Shown: positions 20,051-28,680, numbered from the stretch's first letter. The stretch is 64,000 bases of DNA from an uncultured Pseudodesulfovibrio sp. (GCF_963664965.1 NZ_OY761823.1:3304001-3368000), one strand, 5' to 3'. The notes: generated from the sequence alone by a model not told the origin. Translations and numbers: made by a program.

Positions 20051-21010
20051 TTAAAAATTCCTCGGCGTGAATGCCGATTTAGCCTGAAGTTCCTCCCACA
20101 GCTCCCGCTCCTCGGAAGAGAGGCGGTCCGGAGCCTGAATCATGATACGCACGAACTGATCGCCACGTTTCGCGCCGCTGCCGAGTCCCCTGCCCTTGAT
20201 ACGAAGTTTCTTGCCGGAACCGATGCCCGGGGGGATCTTCATCTCGACCGCACCGTCCAGCGTCGGAATACGCAGGGTCGCACCGAGCGCGGCTTCCCAC
20301 GGAGCCAGCGGCAGGTCGAGAATGATGTCGCCGTCATTCACCTTGTAGAGATGATGCGGCATCAGCTTGATCTTGAGATACAGATCACCGCGGGGCCCGC
20401 CGGACATGCCGGGATTTCCCTGACTGGCCAGACGAATCTTCTGCCCGTCCTTGATGCCCGCAGGCACCTTGACCTCAAGAGTCTTGGTGGTCATTCGCGG
20501 AATGCCGTCAGGACCGGACACCTGTTCCTGCAACGTGATGGACTTGGCTCCGCCCCGATACGCTTCCTCAAGGGTCAGCTCATAAAAAGCCTCGGAATCG
20601 CTGCCGCGCCGAGGACGCTGCTGAAAACCTCCGCCACCGAAGCCGCCCTGCTGGAAGCCGCCACGAAAGCTCGCACCGCCGGGACCGCCGCCACCGAAAA
20701 TGGTTTCAAAGAAATCGGAGAAGTCGCCTCCACCGCCGCCGAAATGCATGCGCTCATGACCGGGCGGGGGCTGAAAATTCTGTCCGTGCTCCCAGTTGGA
20801 ACCAAACTGGTCATACATCTTCCGTTTCTTCTCATCCTTGAGAACTTCGTACGCCTCGTTGATTTCCTTGAACTTGGCCTCGGCAGTAGCGTTCCCCGGA
20901 TTGAGATCGGGGTGGTATTTGCGGGCCAGTTTCTTGAAGGCTCGGCTGATCTCCTCACCGGATGCAGACCGGGAAACTCCAAGCAGCTTGTAATAATCTT
21001 TATATTCCAT
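20051..21010 (-). CDS. cbpA: DnaJ-class co-chaperone CbpA
   Basis: 319 residues. It has a J domain (residues 1-70, HPD at 33-35) and a Gly/Phe-rich linker (GGGGGDFSDFFETIFGGG and on to about 135). Two C-terminal beta domains follow (ITLQEQVSGPDGI, LEVKVPAGIKDGQKIRL). The CxxCxGxG zinc repeats of type I DnaJ are absent, so this is a type II/CbpA protein. It stimulates DnaK ATPase. It is first in the cbpA-cbpM-clpB group and divergent from the BON-domain gene, with a good sigma-70-like promoter at 21062-21089. Confidence 0.9.
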   Translation of the reverse strand: MEYKDYYKLLGVSRSASGEEISRAFKKLARKYHPDLNPGNATAEAKFKEINEAYEVLKDEKKRKMYDQFGSNWEHGQNFQPPPGHERMHFGGGGGDFSDFFETIFGGGGPGGASFRGGFQQGGFGGGGFQQRPRRGSDSEAFYELTLEEAYRGGAKSITLQEQVSGPDGIPRMTTKTLEVKVPAGIKDGQKIRLASQGNPGMSGGPRGDLYLKIKLMPHHLYKVNDGDIILDLPLAPWEAALGATLRIPTLDGAVEMKIPPGIGSGKKLRIKGRGLGSGAKRGDQFVRIMIQAPDRLSSEERELWEELQAKSAFTPRNF

Positions 21011-21061
21011 TCGAGATGTTTTCCTTGTCCAAGCGAAAATTATTTATCGATTCAAAACTGT

Positions 21062-21089
21062 ATGGTAATCTGCTTTCACCGACTGTCAA
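21062..21089 (-). promoter_or_regulatory. Promoter of cbpA
   Basis: On the minus strand: TTGACA (21084-21089), a 16-bp spacer and TACCAT (21062-21067), about 50 bp before the cbpA ATG. The -35 is perfect and the -10 is four of six. A sigma-32-like reading (CTTGACA with a downstream CCATA) is also possible, given the heat-shock genes. Confidence 0.45.
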
Positions 21090-21165
21090 GATATGGACTG
21101 CAATTGGAGTAACATTTTTTCCACAGAGTTTTCCACAACCATAGAAAGACGGAGAAGCCATTGCC

Positions 21166-21720
21166 ATGAATTTCATTTCCAAGTCTACAATCTGTCTGAT
21201 CGTCATCGTTTGTGCCATGATAAACATCGCGTGGACTCCATGGGGCAGCATTTACGAATCGGCACGCGACGAACGAAGCGTGGTCGACCAGGCCGCCGAC
21301 AAACAGATATCACTGTCCATCAAGGCCAAACTCGCTGACCGGGACAAGGGAAAGGCCCTGAAGGTACATGTCTACTGTTTCCTACGCCACGTCTACCTTG
21401 TCGGAGCGATCGACGACACGGCATTCCGGAGCTTCGCTGTCGCAACTGCCAAAGCAACCGAGGATGTCAAAAAGGTGACCAAATACTTCGTCAGGGAAAG
21501 CGACACCATGACCAGCGACCTTGAAATCGCCACACGGGTCCGTGCCAAACTGGTGGCCGAAGAAGACCTCAGCTCCACACAGATAGAAAACGAAGTCATG
21601 AACGGCGAAGTGGTCATGCTCGGCATGGTGCGTTCCAAGGCCGATGCCCGACTGGCCATCAAGCTGACCAAAAGCGTGGAAGGCGTTCGAAAAGTGACAT
21701 CGTTCCTCATAACGCCCTAG
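21166..21720 (+). CDS. Exported BON-domain protein
   Basis: 184 residues. An N-terminal hydrophobic segment (residues 8-25) could be a signal peptide or anchor; there is no lipobox. Two BON domains follow: residues 45-115 (ISLSIKAKLADRD to VYLVGAIDD and VKKVTKYF) and 118-184 (LEIATRVRAKLVAEEDLSS to VVMLGMVRSK and VRKVTSFL). BON domains bind phospholipid, and proteins such as OsmY and DolP help maintain the envelope. The role here is inferred from the fold. It is divergent from the chaperone genes. Confidence 0.78.
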   Translation: MNFISKSTICLIVIVCAMINIAWTPWGSIYESARDERSVVDQAADKQISLSIKAKLADRDKGKALKVHVYCFLRHVYLVGAIDDTAFRSFAVATAKATEDVKKVTKYFVRESDTMTSDLEIATRVRAKLVAEEDLSSTQIENEVMNGEVVMLGMVRSKADARLAIKLTKSVEGVRKVTSFLITP

Positions 21721-21827
21721 CTGGCTAAAAAATACGTTTTCAAGGAGCCTGCCCATACGTACGGAATGAGACGGCGATCAACCCGGTGAAACGGGAAACC
21801 TTGGTATATTTGTGACAAGACTTTTAT

Positions 21828-21848
21828 TGTATCGTGATCGGTGATACA
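21828..21848. promoter_or_regulatory. Six-base inverted repeat, possible operator
   Basis: TGTATC (21828-21833) and GATACA (21843-21848) form a perfect inverted repeat with nine bases between. It lies in the 240-bp gap before the phosphoglycerate mutase gene, next to a TTGTGACAAG segment. It could be an operator or a small hairpin; there is no direct support. Confidence 0.2.
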
Positions 21849-21961
21849 TACGCCACCGTCCCTGCAACGCTGCCGACATGCCCACTTCACGATCATGGTG
21901 ACCGACAGGGACCGCTTCACGAATAACGCTTTCACAGCAAACCTCTCCACGGAGTCGAAAC

Positions 21962-23302
21962 GTGCCGAAAACCTGTGTACTCATAGTTCTCGACGGACTG
22001 GGTGACCGCTCACATGCCGCCTTTGGCCACAAAACCCCTCTTCAGGCCGCAGAAACCCCCTGCCTCGACCGGCTGGCGACCATGGGCGGCACAGGCCTGT
22101 TCCACGCCGACAAGGTGGGCCGCCCCCTGCCCAGTGAAAACGCACATTTCACCATATTCGGAAGCCCGAAAAACGAATTTCCCGGACGCGGATATCTCGA
22201 AGCCCTCGGCTGCGACATCCCTATCGGGGAAAACGACGTCGCCGTTCTGACCCACTTCATCTGCGTCCTTGAAACACTGGATCGGCAACTGACTCTCAAG
22301 TACGACCGCATTTGCGGCACGGGTGAGGAAATTGACGCCCTGTACGACGCGGCCTCGGAATTCGAAAGCCAAGGCATCACTTTCAAACTCCACCGCACAG
22401 GCCGCATGTTCAGCGTGCTCACCATGCACGGTGACGTCAGTCCGTACTTCACCGACTCCAACCCCATGCTTGAAGGCCGCTTCATTTCACAGATCAGGCC
22501 GCTTGAGAAGTATGCAAACGATCCCGCTACCATCCGCAGTGCAAAGGCTCTGGGCGAGTATATTGAATGGACCTATCATCAGTTAAACAAGGTCCCGCAG
22601 AACGAACTGCGAATCAAACAGAAACTTCCGCCCATCAACGGCATAGTCACACAGCGTGCAGGTCGGTGGGTGCCCCACACGTCCATGCGCGGCCGGTACG
22701 GCCTCACAGGGCTGTCCGTTGCCAGCGGCCCGGTCAACAAAGGGCTGGCCGATTATCTGGGCATGGATTTCCAGCAGGTCAAAGACACCCGCGATCCGGG
22801 CCGCGATCTGGCAAGTCGTCTGGCTATCGCGCAGGAATCGCTGGACAACTACAATTTCATCCACATCCACTCCAAGGCACCGGACAAGGCGGGACACAAC
22901 AAGAATCCCCGCGCGAAAGTCCGCATCATCGAGTCCATCGACCGGGGACTGGCCGACTCCATCGAACCGCTGCTCGACAACGACGACGTCTTCGTGGTCA
23001 TCATGGGCGATCACTCCTCCGCTGCCAGCGGCGGCCTGATCCACTCGGGCGAACCCGTTCCGGTCATGTTCATCGGTGACGGCATACGCCGGGACAACGT
23101 CACGCAGTTCGACGAGATCAACGTCGCAGGCGGCGCACTGGGCTTCCTGCGCGGCGATGAAATCCTGCACATGATTCTCAACCATCTCGACAAGGCACGT
23201 CTGGCCGGAACCCACGACGCTCCCCTGCCACAGGAATTCTGGCCCGGAGATTACGATCCGTTCCTCGTTGAACCTGAAATCACGAAGGAAGACGACGAAT
23301 AG
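21962..23302 (+). CDS. 2,3-bisphosphoglycerate-independent phosphoglycerate mutase, archaeal (ApgM) type
   Basis: 446 residues from a GTG start with an ACGGAG site. It is a member of the alkaline-phosphatase superfamily: first metal site LDGLGDRS, the likely phospho-Ser in PSENAHFTIFG, a second metal region HIHSKAPDKAGH, and VIMGDHSS near the C-terminus. The layout (PCLDRLATMGGTGL before the serine) fits ApgM rather than the longer bacterial GpmI. The reaction would be 3-phosphoglycerate to 2-phosphoglycerate in glycolysis. Related phosphonopyruvate decarboxylase-type proteins are an alternative. Terminator at 23339-23377. Confidence 0.75.
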   Translation: MPKTCVLIVLDGLGDRSHAAFGHKTPLQAAETPCLDRLATMGGTGLFHADKVGRPLPSENAHFTIFGSPKNEFPGRGYLEALGCDIPIGENDVAVLTHFICVLETLDRQLTLKYDRICGTGEEIDALYDAASEFESQGITFKLHRTGRMFSVLTMHGDVSPYFTDSNPMLEGRFISQIRPLEKYANDPATIRSAKALGEYIEWTYHQLNKVPQNELRIKQKLPPINGIVTQRAGRWVPHTSMRGRYGLTGLSVASGPVNKGLADYLGMDFQQVKDTRDPGRDLASRLAIAQESLDNYNFIHIHSKAPDKAGHNKNPRAKVRIIESIDRGLADSIEPLLDNDDVFVVIMGDHSSAASGGLIHSGEPVPVMFIGDGIRRDNVTQFDEINVAGGALGFLRGDEILHMILNHLDKARLAGTHDAPLPQEFWPGDYDPFLVEPEITKEDDE

Positions 23303-23338
23303 TATCAATCATTCGCCGCACGTCTGACCCTCGACGCA

Positions 23339-23377
23339 AAAAACACCCCTTCATGCACCACACGCATGAAGGGGTGT
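23339..23377. terminator. Bidirectional terminator
   Basis: Fourteen-base perfect arms (23343-23356 and 23364-23377) form a stem between the convergent phosphoglycerate mutase and rhomboid genes. On the minus strand a run of five T follows; on the plus strand the tail is a weaker CCTTCTTCC. Confidence 0.75.
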
Positions 23378-23400
23378 CCTTCTTCCGACAGTCTAGCGTA

Positions 23401-24135
23401 CTAGGATTCGTTTTCCGATTCGGGGTCATAATCCTTGGTATCGGGGTTGTAGCAGTAACGGCATGTCCCGCGCCGCCTGAATACACGAATCAGGATAATG
23501 CCGGCCACAAAACCGCCCACATGCGCCCACCATGCCACCTCGTGCGTCTCCCGGGAGACAGACAGGACGCCGGAAAGTATCTGGGAAAGAAACCACACGC
23601 CAAGAAACAGCACGGACGGCAGCCGCAGAAACAATGGAATGAAAACAATCGGCACAAGCGTCAGCACCCGCCCATGGGGATAAAGCATGATATACGCCCC
23701 CATGACGCCTGCCACCGCACCGGAAGCTCCCACCACAGGTATGGTCGAGGTCTGCTCAAACACCATATGTAGCCCCACCGCTGCCAAGCCGCACAATACA
23801 TAAAACAGAATGAACCCGCCGTGGCCGGTGACATCCTCGATATTGTCACCGAAAATCCAGAGCATCCACATGTTCAGGATGATATGTATCCATCCCCCGT
23901 GCAGGAACATGTAGGTCAGCAGCGGCCAGCCCATGGTCTGGGGATACCCGGCCCATGTCGCCCACTCCGGCTCAAAGAACCGCGCAGGGACCACGCCGAA
24001 CAAATAAAACAGGTGCATCTGCGATCGCAGATCCAAACTTTTCGCAAACAGGAACACAAGCGCGTTGACAAGAATCACCGCACTCACGGCAATGGGTGCG
24101 GACACCCTCGGCACATTGTCCCTGATTGGAATCAA
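23401..24135 (-). CDS. Rhomboid-family intramembrane serine protease
   Basis: 244 residues from a TTG start at 24135 with a GGAGAGGG site; the protein then begins MIPIRDNVPR, the usual rhomboid opening. It has six predicted membrane segments. The catalytic Ser138 is in GASGAVAG and the catalytic His205 in AHVGGFVAG; HGGWIHIILNMWMLWIFGD is the conserved loop region. The C-terminal tail carries CxxC (Cys225, Cys228). The start overlaps the stop of the RluD-CoaE gene by four bases (TTGA), indicating coupled translation. The substrate is unknown. Confidence 0.88.
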   Translation of the reverse strand: MIPIRDNVPRVSAPIAVSAVILVNALVFLFAKSLDLRSQMHLFYLFGVVPARFFEPEWATWAGYPQTMGWPLLTYMFLHGGWIHIILNMWMLWIFGDNIEDVTGHGGFILFYVLCGLAAVGLHMVFEQTSTIPVVGASGAVAGVMGAYIMLYPHGRVLTLVPIVFIPLFLRLPSVLFLGVWFLSQILSGVLSVSRETHEVAWWAHVGGFVAGIILIRVFRRRGTCRYCYNPDTKDYDPESENES

Positions 24136-25820
24136 TCGCCCTCTCCTGTGTTGTCGAATTCGGCAGCAAGATTCGGCCACAGCTTATCCAGCCACGCCGC
24201 GAAATCGGCATTCCGCCGCTCGAAACGTTCCTGCGCCCATGCCTGAAGCCTTGCGGCCTCGGTCTTGAGCGCATCAAGATCGGCGTCATTGACCAACTCG
24301 ATATCACACGCGGCGAGCTTGTCCTTTTCCGACCACTGCCACGAATCAAACACAGCCAGAATTTCGCTGTCCAGTCCGCGCAGTTTTCGCAATTCGCCGG
24401 TCCGCTTTTCCTCTGGACAACGCACGCCTGCCACGGCGTCCACACTGCCCCGCTTGTGCCACCCCCCTTCCAGAAGCAGGGGAATCTCGGCATAGCACAC
24501 CGGTTCATCCCGATGTTCCTTGAAAAACTCCTCGCACGCATGACGCACCATGGGATGCACCATGTCCATGATCTCGCGGCGCATCCTGTCCGAACCGCGC
24601 ATGGCCGCAAACAGCGCGGGCTTATCCACGCCTCCGTCTTCCTGAGAATACTCCCCGCCGAAGCGCTGGCCGATCATGGCGGCACCGTCACCTCCAGGGC
24701 GGTACAGTTCCGCCACGGATTCATCCGCACTGAAACAGGGCTGCTCGGCTTCCAGCAGCGAACTGAGTAGAGCAGACTTACCGCAACCGGGCATTCCAAC
24801 GATGCCGACCCGCAAGCACTCCCTCGGCAGTGCGCCGAGCAGGGTCAGGAAATCCTCGGGCGGCTTTCGCCACAAGGTCACCTTTTTACCCGAAGCCGGG
24901 TGCGTGAATGAAAGATAAAACGCATGCAGCATCTGGCGCGGAGCAAGTGTCGCCAGACGGTCGGGCCGCCGCTGCCACTCGGCATTCTCACGCGGGCCGT
25001 ACACCGCGTCACCCAGCAGCGGGTGACCGATATGCGCCATGTGCACGCGAATCTGATGCGTCCGCCCTGTATGAATCCGCACGGCCACAAGGCTCGCCAG
25101 CCCGCGGGGACCGGTCCAGAGCACACGGTAATCACTCTTGGCCTCACGCCCGCCCTTCTCGACCACGGCCATGCGCGTCTTCTGGGTCGGATGTCTGCCG
25201 ATGGGCGCTTCAATCACCCCGGTCTCACGCTCCGGCTTTCCATGCACGATGGCAAGGTACACCTTGCGAATCTTCCGATCAGCAAAATCAGCCGACAGCT
25301 TGAGCCTATCCGCCTCGGTACGCGCCACCGCGATCAGCCCGGACGTATCCTTGTCCAGTCGATGCACGATACCGGGCCGCTGCCCGTCCATGCCGGACGC
25401 ATCTCCCGCGATGTCGGGCCATTTATATAGTAGATGGTTGACCAGTGTCGGTCCCGGCTCACCCGGTGCCGGATGCGTGGTCAGACCGGCGGCCTTGTCC
25501 ACGACCACCACATGCCCGTCCTCGAACACCGCATCAAGGTCACCGGCAACCGCCTCGGGCAGGGAATCCCCGGCACCAGACGTATCCGCACCGATGACAA
25601 GCGTTTCATATCCGGAAAGTTTATGCTTTCCCTTGGTGACGACTTCGCCGTCCACACGGGCCAACCCGTTCTCGATCCACGACTTGACCCTTCCACGCGA
25701 AACGCCTTCATCACTCAGCTCACGGCCCCAGAATTTATCCAGCCGCAAACCAGCGTCAGAAGGAGCAACTTCACGTTCCCATTTTTTTTCATCGGTGCTT
25801 TTTGTCATATCGCACAGCAT
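24132..25820 (-). CDS. coaE: Fusion: RluD-type pseudouridine synthase and dephospho-CoA kinase CoaE
   Basis: 562 residues. Residues 20-75 are an S4 RNA-binding domain. Residues 95-325 are a pseudouridine synthase with the catalytic Asp156 in HRLDKDTSGL and TGRTHQIRVHMAHIGHPLLGD-like blocks. Residues 336-550 are a P-loop kinase: GMPGCGKS (342-349), FSADESVAELY and AEIPLLLEGGW, matching dephospho-CoA kinase, the last step of CoA synthesis. The fusion joins an rRNA modification enzyme to an essential kinase. Start 25820, or 25808 if the second ATG is used. Followed by the rhomboid gene with a 4-bp overlap. Confidence 0.9.
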   Translation of the reverse strand: MLCDMTKSTDEKKWEREVAPSDAGLRLDKFWGRELSDEGVSRGRVKSWIENGLARVDGEVVTKGKHKLSGYETLVIGADTSGAGDSLPEAVAGDLDAVFEDGHVVVVDKAAGLTTHPAPGEPGPTLVNHLLYKWPDIAGDASGMDGQRPGIVHRLDKDTSGLIAVARTEADRLKLSADFADRKIRKVYLAIVHGKPERETGVIEAPIGRHPTQKTRMAVVEKGGREAKSDYRVLWTGPRGLASLVAVRIHTGRTHQIRVHMAHIGHPLLGDAVYGPRENAEWQRRPDRLATLAPRQMLHAFYLSFTHPASGKKVTLWRKPPEDFLTLLGALPRECLRVGIVGMPGCGKSALLSSLLEAEQPCFSADESVAELYRPGGDGAAMIGQRFGGEYSQEDGGVDKPALFAAMRGSDRMRREIMDMVHPMVRHACEEFFKEHRDEPVCYAEIPLLLEGGWHKRGSVDAVAGVRCPEEKRTGELRKLRGLDSEILAVFDSWQWSEKDKLAACDIELVNDADLDALKTEAARLQAWAQERFERRNADFAAWLDKLWPNLAAEFDNTGEGD

Positions 25821-25889
25821 ACACCGGGAATCATTGGAAAGTAAAACCCATTATTGCCAGTCAAGTTGTCGAACCAACGAAATTGCCCC

Positions 25890-25918
25890 TTGACCGCGGG
25901 CGATCTTCTGAATAGAAA
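25890..25918 (+). promoter_or_regulatory. Possible promoter of upp
   Basis: TTGACC (25890-25895), a 17-bp spacer and TAGAAA (25913-25918), about 70 bp before the upp start. The -35 is five of six and the -10 four of six. Confidence 0.35.
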
Positions 25919-25985
25919 AAGAAAGTTTTACGCATTCAACTTTTTTTCAGACAATCAATTCAAAAAATCAAGGAGAGGTAGACCT

Positions 25986-26612
25986 GTGGCTTTACACGTG
26001 GTTGACCACCCACTTATCCGACACAAAGTCGGTATCTTACGCAAGCATGATATTTCCACCAGCCGTTTTCGCCAGCTCGCAAACGAAATCACCCGGCTGC
26101 TGACTTACGAAGCAACCAAGGATTTCGAGACCGAGAAGACCACCGTTGAAGGTTGGGCAGGCGAAGTCGAAGTCGATTCCATCAAAGGCAAGAAGGTCAC
26201 CGTGGTGCCCATCCTGCGCGCCGGTCTCGGCATGCTCGACGGCGTCTACGACATGATCCCCGGTGCCAAGGCCTCTGTCGTCGGTTTCTACCGCAACGAG
26301 GAAACCCTTGAGCCGGTCGAGTACTACGTTAAGCTCGCAAGCAACATGGACGAACGCATCGCGCTCATCCTCGACCCCATGCTCGCAACCGGCGGAACCC
26401 TCGAAGCCACCATCAAGCTGCTCAAGGAATCCGGCTGCAAGTCCATTCGCGGCCTGTTCCTCTGTGCCGCGCCTGAAGGCGTTGACCGCATATTGAAAGC
26501 ACACCCGGACGTCGACATCTACGTCGCGTCGGTAGACGAAAAACTGAATGACATCGGATATATTATCCCCGGCCTCGGAGACGCGGGGGACAAGATATTC
26601 GGTACCAAGTAG
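25986..26612 (+). CDS. upp: Uracil phosphoribosyltransferase
   Basis: 208 residues, the same length as E. coli Upp, from a GTG start preceded by AAGGAGAGG; the frame is open upstream, but the extra codons are not family-like. Motifs: [14 protein letters not shown], the PRPP loop [11 protein letters not shown], and the C-terminal [17 protein letters not shown]. It converts uracil and PRPP to UMP in pyrimidine salvage. It is paired with the uracil permease gene at 26767, with a terminator between them. Confidence 0.96.
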   Translation: MALHVVDHPLIRHKVGILRKHDISTSRFRQLANEITRLLTYEATKDFETEKTTVEGWAGEVEVDSIKGKKVTVVPILRAGLGMLDGVYDMIPGAKASVVGFYRNEETLEPVEYYVKLASNMDERIALILDPMLATGGTLEATIKLLKESGCKSIRGLFLCAAPEGVDRILKAHPDVDIYVASVDEKLNDIGYIIPGLGDAGDKIFGTK

Positions 26613-26619
26613 GTAACGG

Positions 26620-26646
26620 GGCACGCTGCAAAGCGTGCCTTTTTTT
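26620..26646 (+). terminator. Intrinsic terminator after upp
   Basis: Arms GGCACGCT (26620-26627) and AGCGTGCC (26632-26639) are followed by seven T. The stem lies only eight bases past the upp stop, so uraA either relies on readthrough or has its own promoter in the 120 bp that follow. Confidence 0.85.
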
Positions 26647-26766
26647 GGGACAAGTTTTTTTTGGAGTCGCGGGAGACTCCGCACATTTCGGACAGGCCGC
26701 ATCACAGTTCGTGGGGGACGATGGATGCGCCCGCGGTCCGGCAACCAAGAGGAGAGTTGGTAAACC

Positions 26767-28137
26767 ATGAATGAAGTTCATTCCACTGAGTACAGCTTCA
26801 AGCCCAAAGACGCGCTGCTGGGCGCGCAGATGCTATTCGTCGCCTTCGGCGCACTGGTCCTCGTGCCACTGCTCACAGGCCTCGATGCCAACGTCGCCCT
26901 GTTTACCGCAGGTGTCGGCACACTGATCTTTCAGGTCATCACCAGAGGAAAGGTGCCCGTATTCCTGGCATCCAGCTTCGCATTCATCGCGCCCATCATC
27001 TACGGCGTACAGACCTGGGGCATCCCCTCCACCATGTGCGGACTTCTGGCCGCCGGACTGCTCTACGTCGTCTTCAGCTTCCTCATCCGCATCTTCGGTG
27101 TTGAAATGCTGCGCCGTGTGCTGCCCCCGGTCGTGACCGGCCCCGTCATCATGGTCATCGGCCTCATCCTCGCCCCTACCGCCGTCCACATGGCCATGGG
27201 CAGGACCGGCGACGGAGGCGCATGGCTCGTCCCCAACATCACCGCAATGATCATCGCCGGTGTCGCACTGCTGACCACAATCTTCGCCTCCCTGCTCGGC
27301 AAAGGCTGGATCAAGCTGATCCCCATCCTGCTCGGTATCGTCGCAGGGTACGCAACCTCGCTCATCCTTGACGCAACCGGCTTCTCCGCAGCACAGCAAG
27401 CCATTTTCGATCCGGGCACCCTCCAGAACTGGACCGCTCCGACACTCATCAGCTTCGGAAAAATCGCCGAAGCACCCGTGCTCGCCATCCCGAACTTCAC
27501 CTTCCCGACATGGAACCTCGAAGCCGTTCTCTTCATCGTTCCCGTCGCCATCGCACCCGCCATCGAACACTTCGGTGACATCCTCGCTATCGGCGGCATC
27601 TCCGGCAAGGACTACGTCAAGGACCCCGGCGTCCAAAACACCATGCTCGGTGACGGCATCGCGACATCCATCGCAGCCGCCCTCGGCGGACCGCCGAACA
27701 CCACCTACTCCGAAGTGTCCGGCGCAGTCGCCCTCACGCGCTCCTTCAACCCCGGCATCATGACCTGGGCCGCCATCACCGCCATCATCCTCGCCTTTGT
27801 CGGCAAGATCGGCGCTATCCTCGGCACCATCCCCGTACCCGTCATGGGCGGCATCATGATCCTGCTCTTCGGTGCCATCACCGTTATCGGCATCAACACC
27901 CTCGTCCGCGCAGGACAGGACCTCATGCTCCCCCGAAACCTCGCCATCGTCGCGATTATCCTCGTCTTCGGCATCGGCGGCATGAACTTCGACCTCGTCA
28001 TCGTCAAACTCGGCGGCATCGGCCTCGCCGGTGTCATCGGCGTCGTCCTCAACCTCATCCTGCCCTGCAAAAACTGCAACGATCCGCTGCCCGACGAAGT
28101 CAACCCCGTCGGCCCCGATCACCACACCGACCTCTAG
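26767..28137 (+). CDS. uraA: Uracil/xanthine permease (NCS2 family)
   Basis: 456 residues with about 12-14 membrane segments. The opening LLGAQMLFVAFGALVLVPLLTGL, the middle APAIEHFGDILAIGGISGKDY and NTTYSEVSGAVALTRSFNP match UraA-type NCS2 transporters. The signature Glu of the substrate site lies in IEHFGD. It imports uracil by proton symport; the pairing with upp makes uracil the most likely substrate over xanthine. An AGAGG site precedes the ATG. Confidence 0.9.
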   Translation: MNEVHSTEYSFKPKDALLGAQMLFVAFGALVLVPLLTGLDANVALFTAGVGTLIFQVITRGKVPVFLASSFAFIAPIIYGVQTWGIPSTMCGLLAAGLLYVVFSFLIRIFGVEMLRRVLPPVVTGPVIMVIGLILAPTAVHMAMGRTGDGGAWLVPNITAMIIAGVALLTTIFASLLGKGWIKLIPILLGIVAGYATSLILDATGFSAAQQAIFDPGTLQNWTAPTLISFGKIAEAPVLAIPNFTFPTWNLEAVLFIVPVAIAPAIEHFGDILAIGGISGKDYVKDPGVQNTMLGDGIATSIAAALGGPPNTTYSEVSGAVALTRSFNPGIMTWAAITAIILAFVGKIGAILGTIPVPVMGGIMILLFGAITVIGINTLVRAGQDLMLPRNLAIVAIILVFGIGGMNFDLVIVKLGGIGLAGVIGVVLNLILPCKNCNDPLPDEVNPVGPDHHTDL

Positions 28138-28162
28138 GTCCGGTAGGTAAACGAATAAATAA

Positions 28163-28198
28163 GGGGTGGCTGTCTGCGACAGCCACCCCTTTATTTTT
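28163..28198 (+). terminator. Intrinsic terminator after uraA
   Basis: Perfect 12-bp arms (28163-28174 and 28178-28189) with a TGC loop are followed by TTTATTTTT. Confidence 0.9.
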
Positions 28199-28204
28199 GG
28201 GGTT

Positions 28205-28358
28205 GCCTCCGGCGGCCAGAGGAAGGGGGGAAGGGAGCACCCCCTTGATTCGCCCCGTCCTGGGGCTCACCCCTTCGGGGCGATGGGAAACCCATCGTCC
28301 AAATCCGCTGTCCTGCGGATTTGTGAAAGCAGGGTACTCCCTTCCCCCCTTCCTCTGG
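28205..28358. repeat. Structured repeat copy 1: multi-hairpin element closed by a 22-bp inverted repeat
   Basis: Perfect 22-base arms (28216-28237 and 28337-28358) enclose four hairpins. These are GCCCC-gtcct-GGGGC (28252-28266), CCCC-ttc-GGGG (28270-28280), CGATGGG-aaa-CCCATCG (28281-28297) and AAATCCGC-tgtcct-GCGGATTT (28301-28322). A GCCTCCGGCGGC motif (28205-28216) precedes the arms. The same series of inner hairpins recurs at 51813-51885 with paired base changes. No protein-coding pattern is visible. Confidence 0.75.
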
Positions 28359-28460
28359 ACTTCATCCCCCCATCCCTCTCCCCGTAACTTTTGGTCCCGT
28401 GCTGATGCGCGGGGGAGGATATCAATAAACTGCTGCTAGATATTTTTTTAAATTCACTGA

Positions 28461-28488
28461 TTAACAACTGGTCTTTTTGGGATATAAT
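28461..28488 (+). promoter_or_regulatory. Strong sigma-70-like promoter in the gene-free interval
   Basis: TTAACA (28461-28466), a 16-bp spacer and a perfect TATAAT (28483-28488). It starts a plus-strand unit that ends at the terminator at 28641-28680, with no long coding frame between. Confidence 0.6.
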
Positions 28489-28495
28489 TTAATTA

Positions 28496-28680
28496 TCAAC
28501 TGAGGATATTTATTAATATTTACCCCCATAAGGAGGTCTCCATTATGGAATGATTTCAAATCATCTATTGGACAATCAAAATAGGTTGGCTCATCTGACG
28601 AATCATTAAATGAATTCGCCGGAAGTAATTCCTATCCCTCGTGGTGACGGCATATGTCGTCATCACACCTTTCTTTTTTT
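28496..28680 (+). ncRNA. Candidate small RNA or micro-peptide transcript, about 185 nt
   Basis: Defined by the promoter at 28461-28488 and the terminator at 28641-28680 in AT-rich DNA, unlike the GC-rich surroundings. Inside, AAGGAGG (28530-28536) stands eight bases before ATG-GAA-TGA (28545-28553). That two-codon frame overlaps by ATGA a 19-codon frame (28550-28609) encoding MISNHLLDNQNRLAHLTNH. Five GGA motifs occur, two near small hairpins (ATTGGACAAT, GGAAGTAATTCC), which would suit a CsrA-binding RNA; this is speculation. It could equally be a small-protein mRNA. Confidence 0.4.
28641..28680 (+). terminator. Intrinsic terminator of the candidate small RNA
   Basis: Arms 28641-28649 and 28658-28666 pair with one G-U wobble that works only in plus-strand RNA. 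They are followed by CTTTCTTTTTTT. Confidence 0.75.

Noticed and set aside
19553-21165. A CIRCE (HrcA) operator before cbpA or clpB, and likewise before grpE
   Set aside because: No TTAGCACTC-N9-GAGTGCTAA or close variant was found in these upstream regions.
26833-28125. Acidic 430-codon frame on the minus strand
   Set aside because: Antisense to the uraA permease; the Asp/Glu/Gly richness is the mirror of hydrophobic codons.
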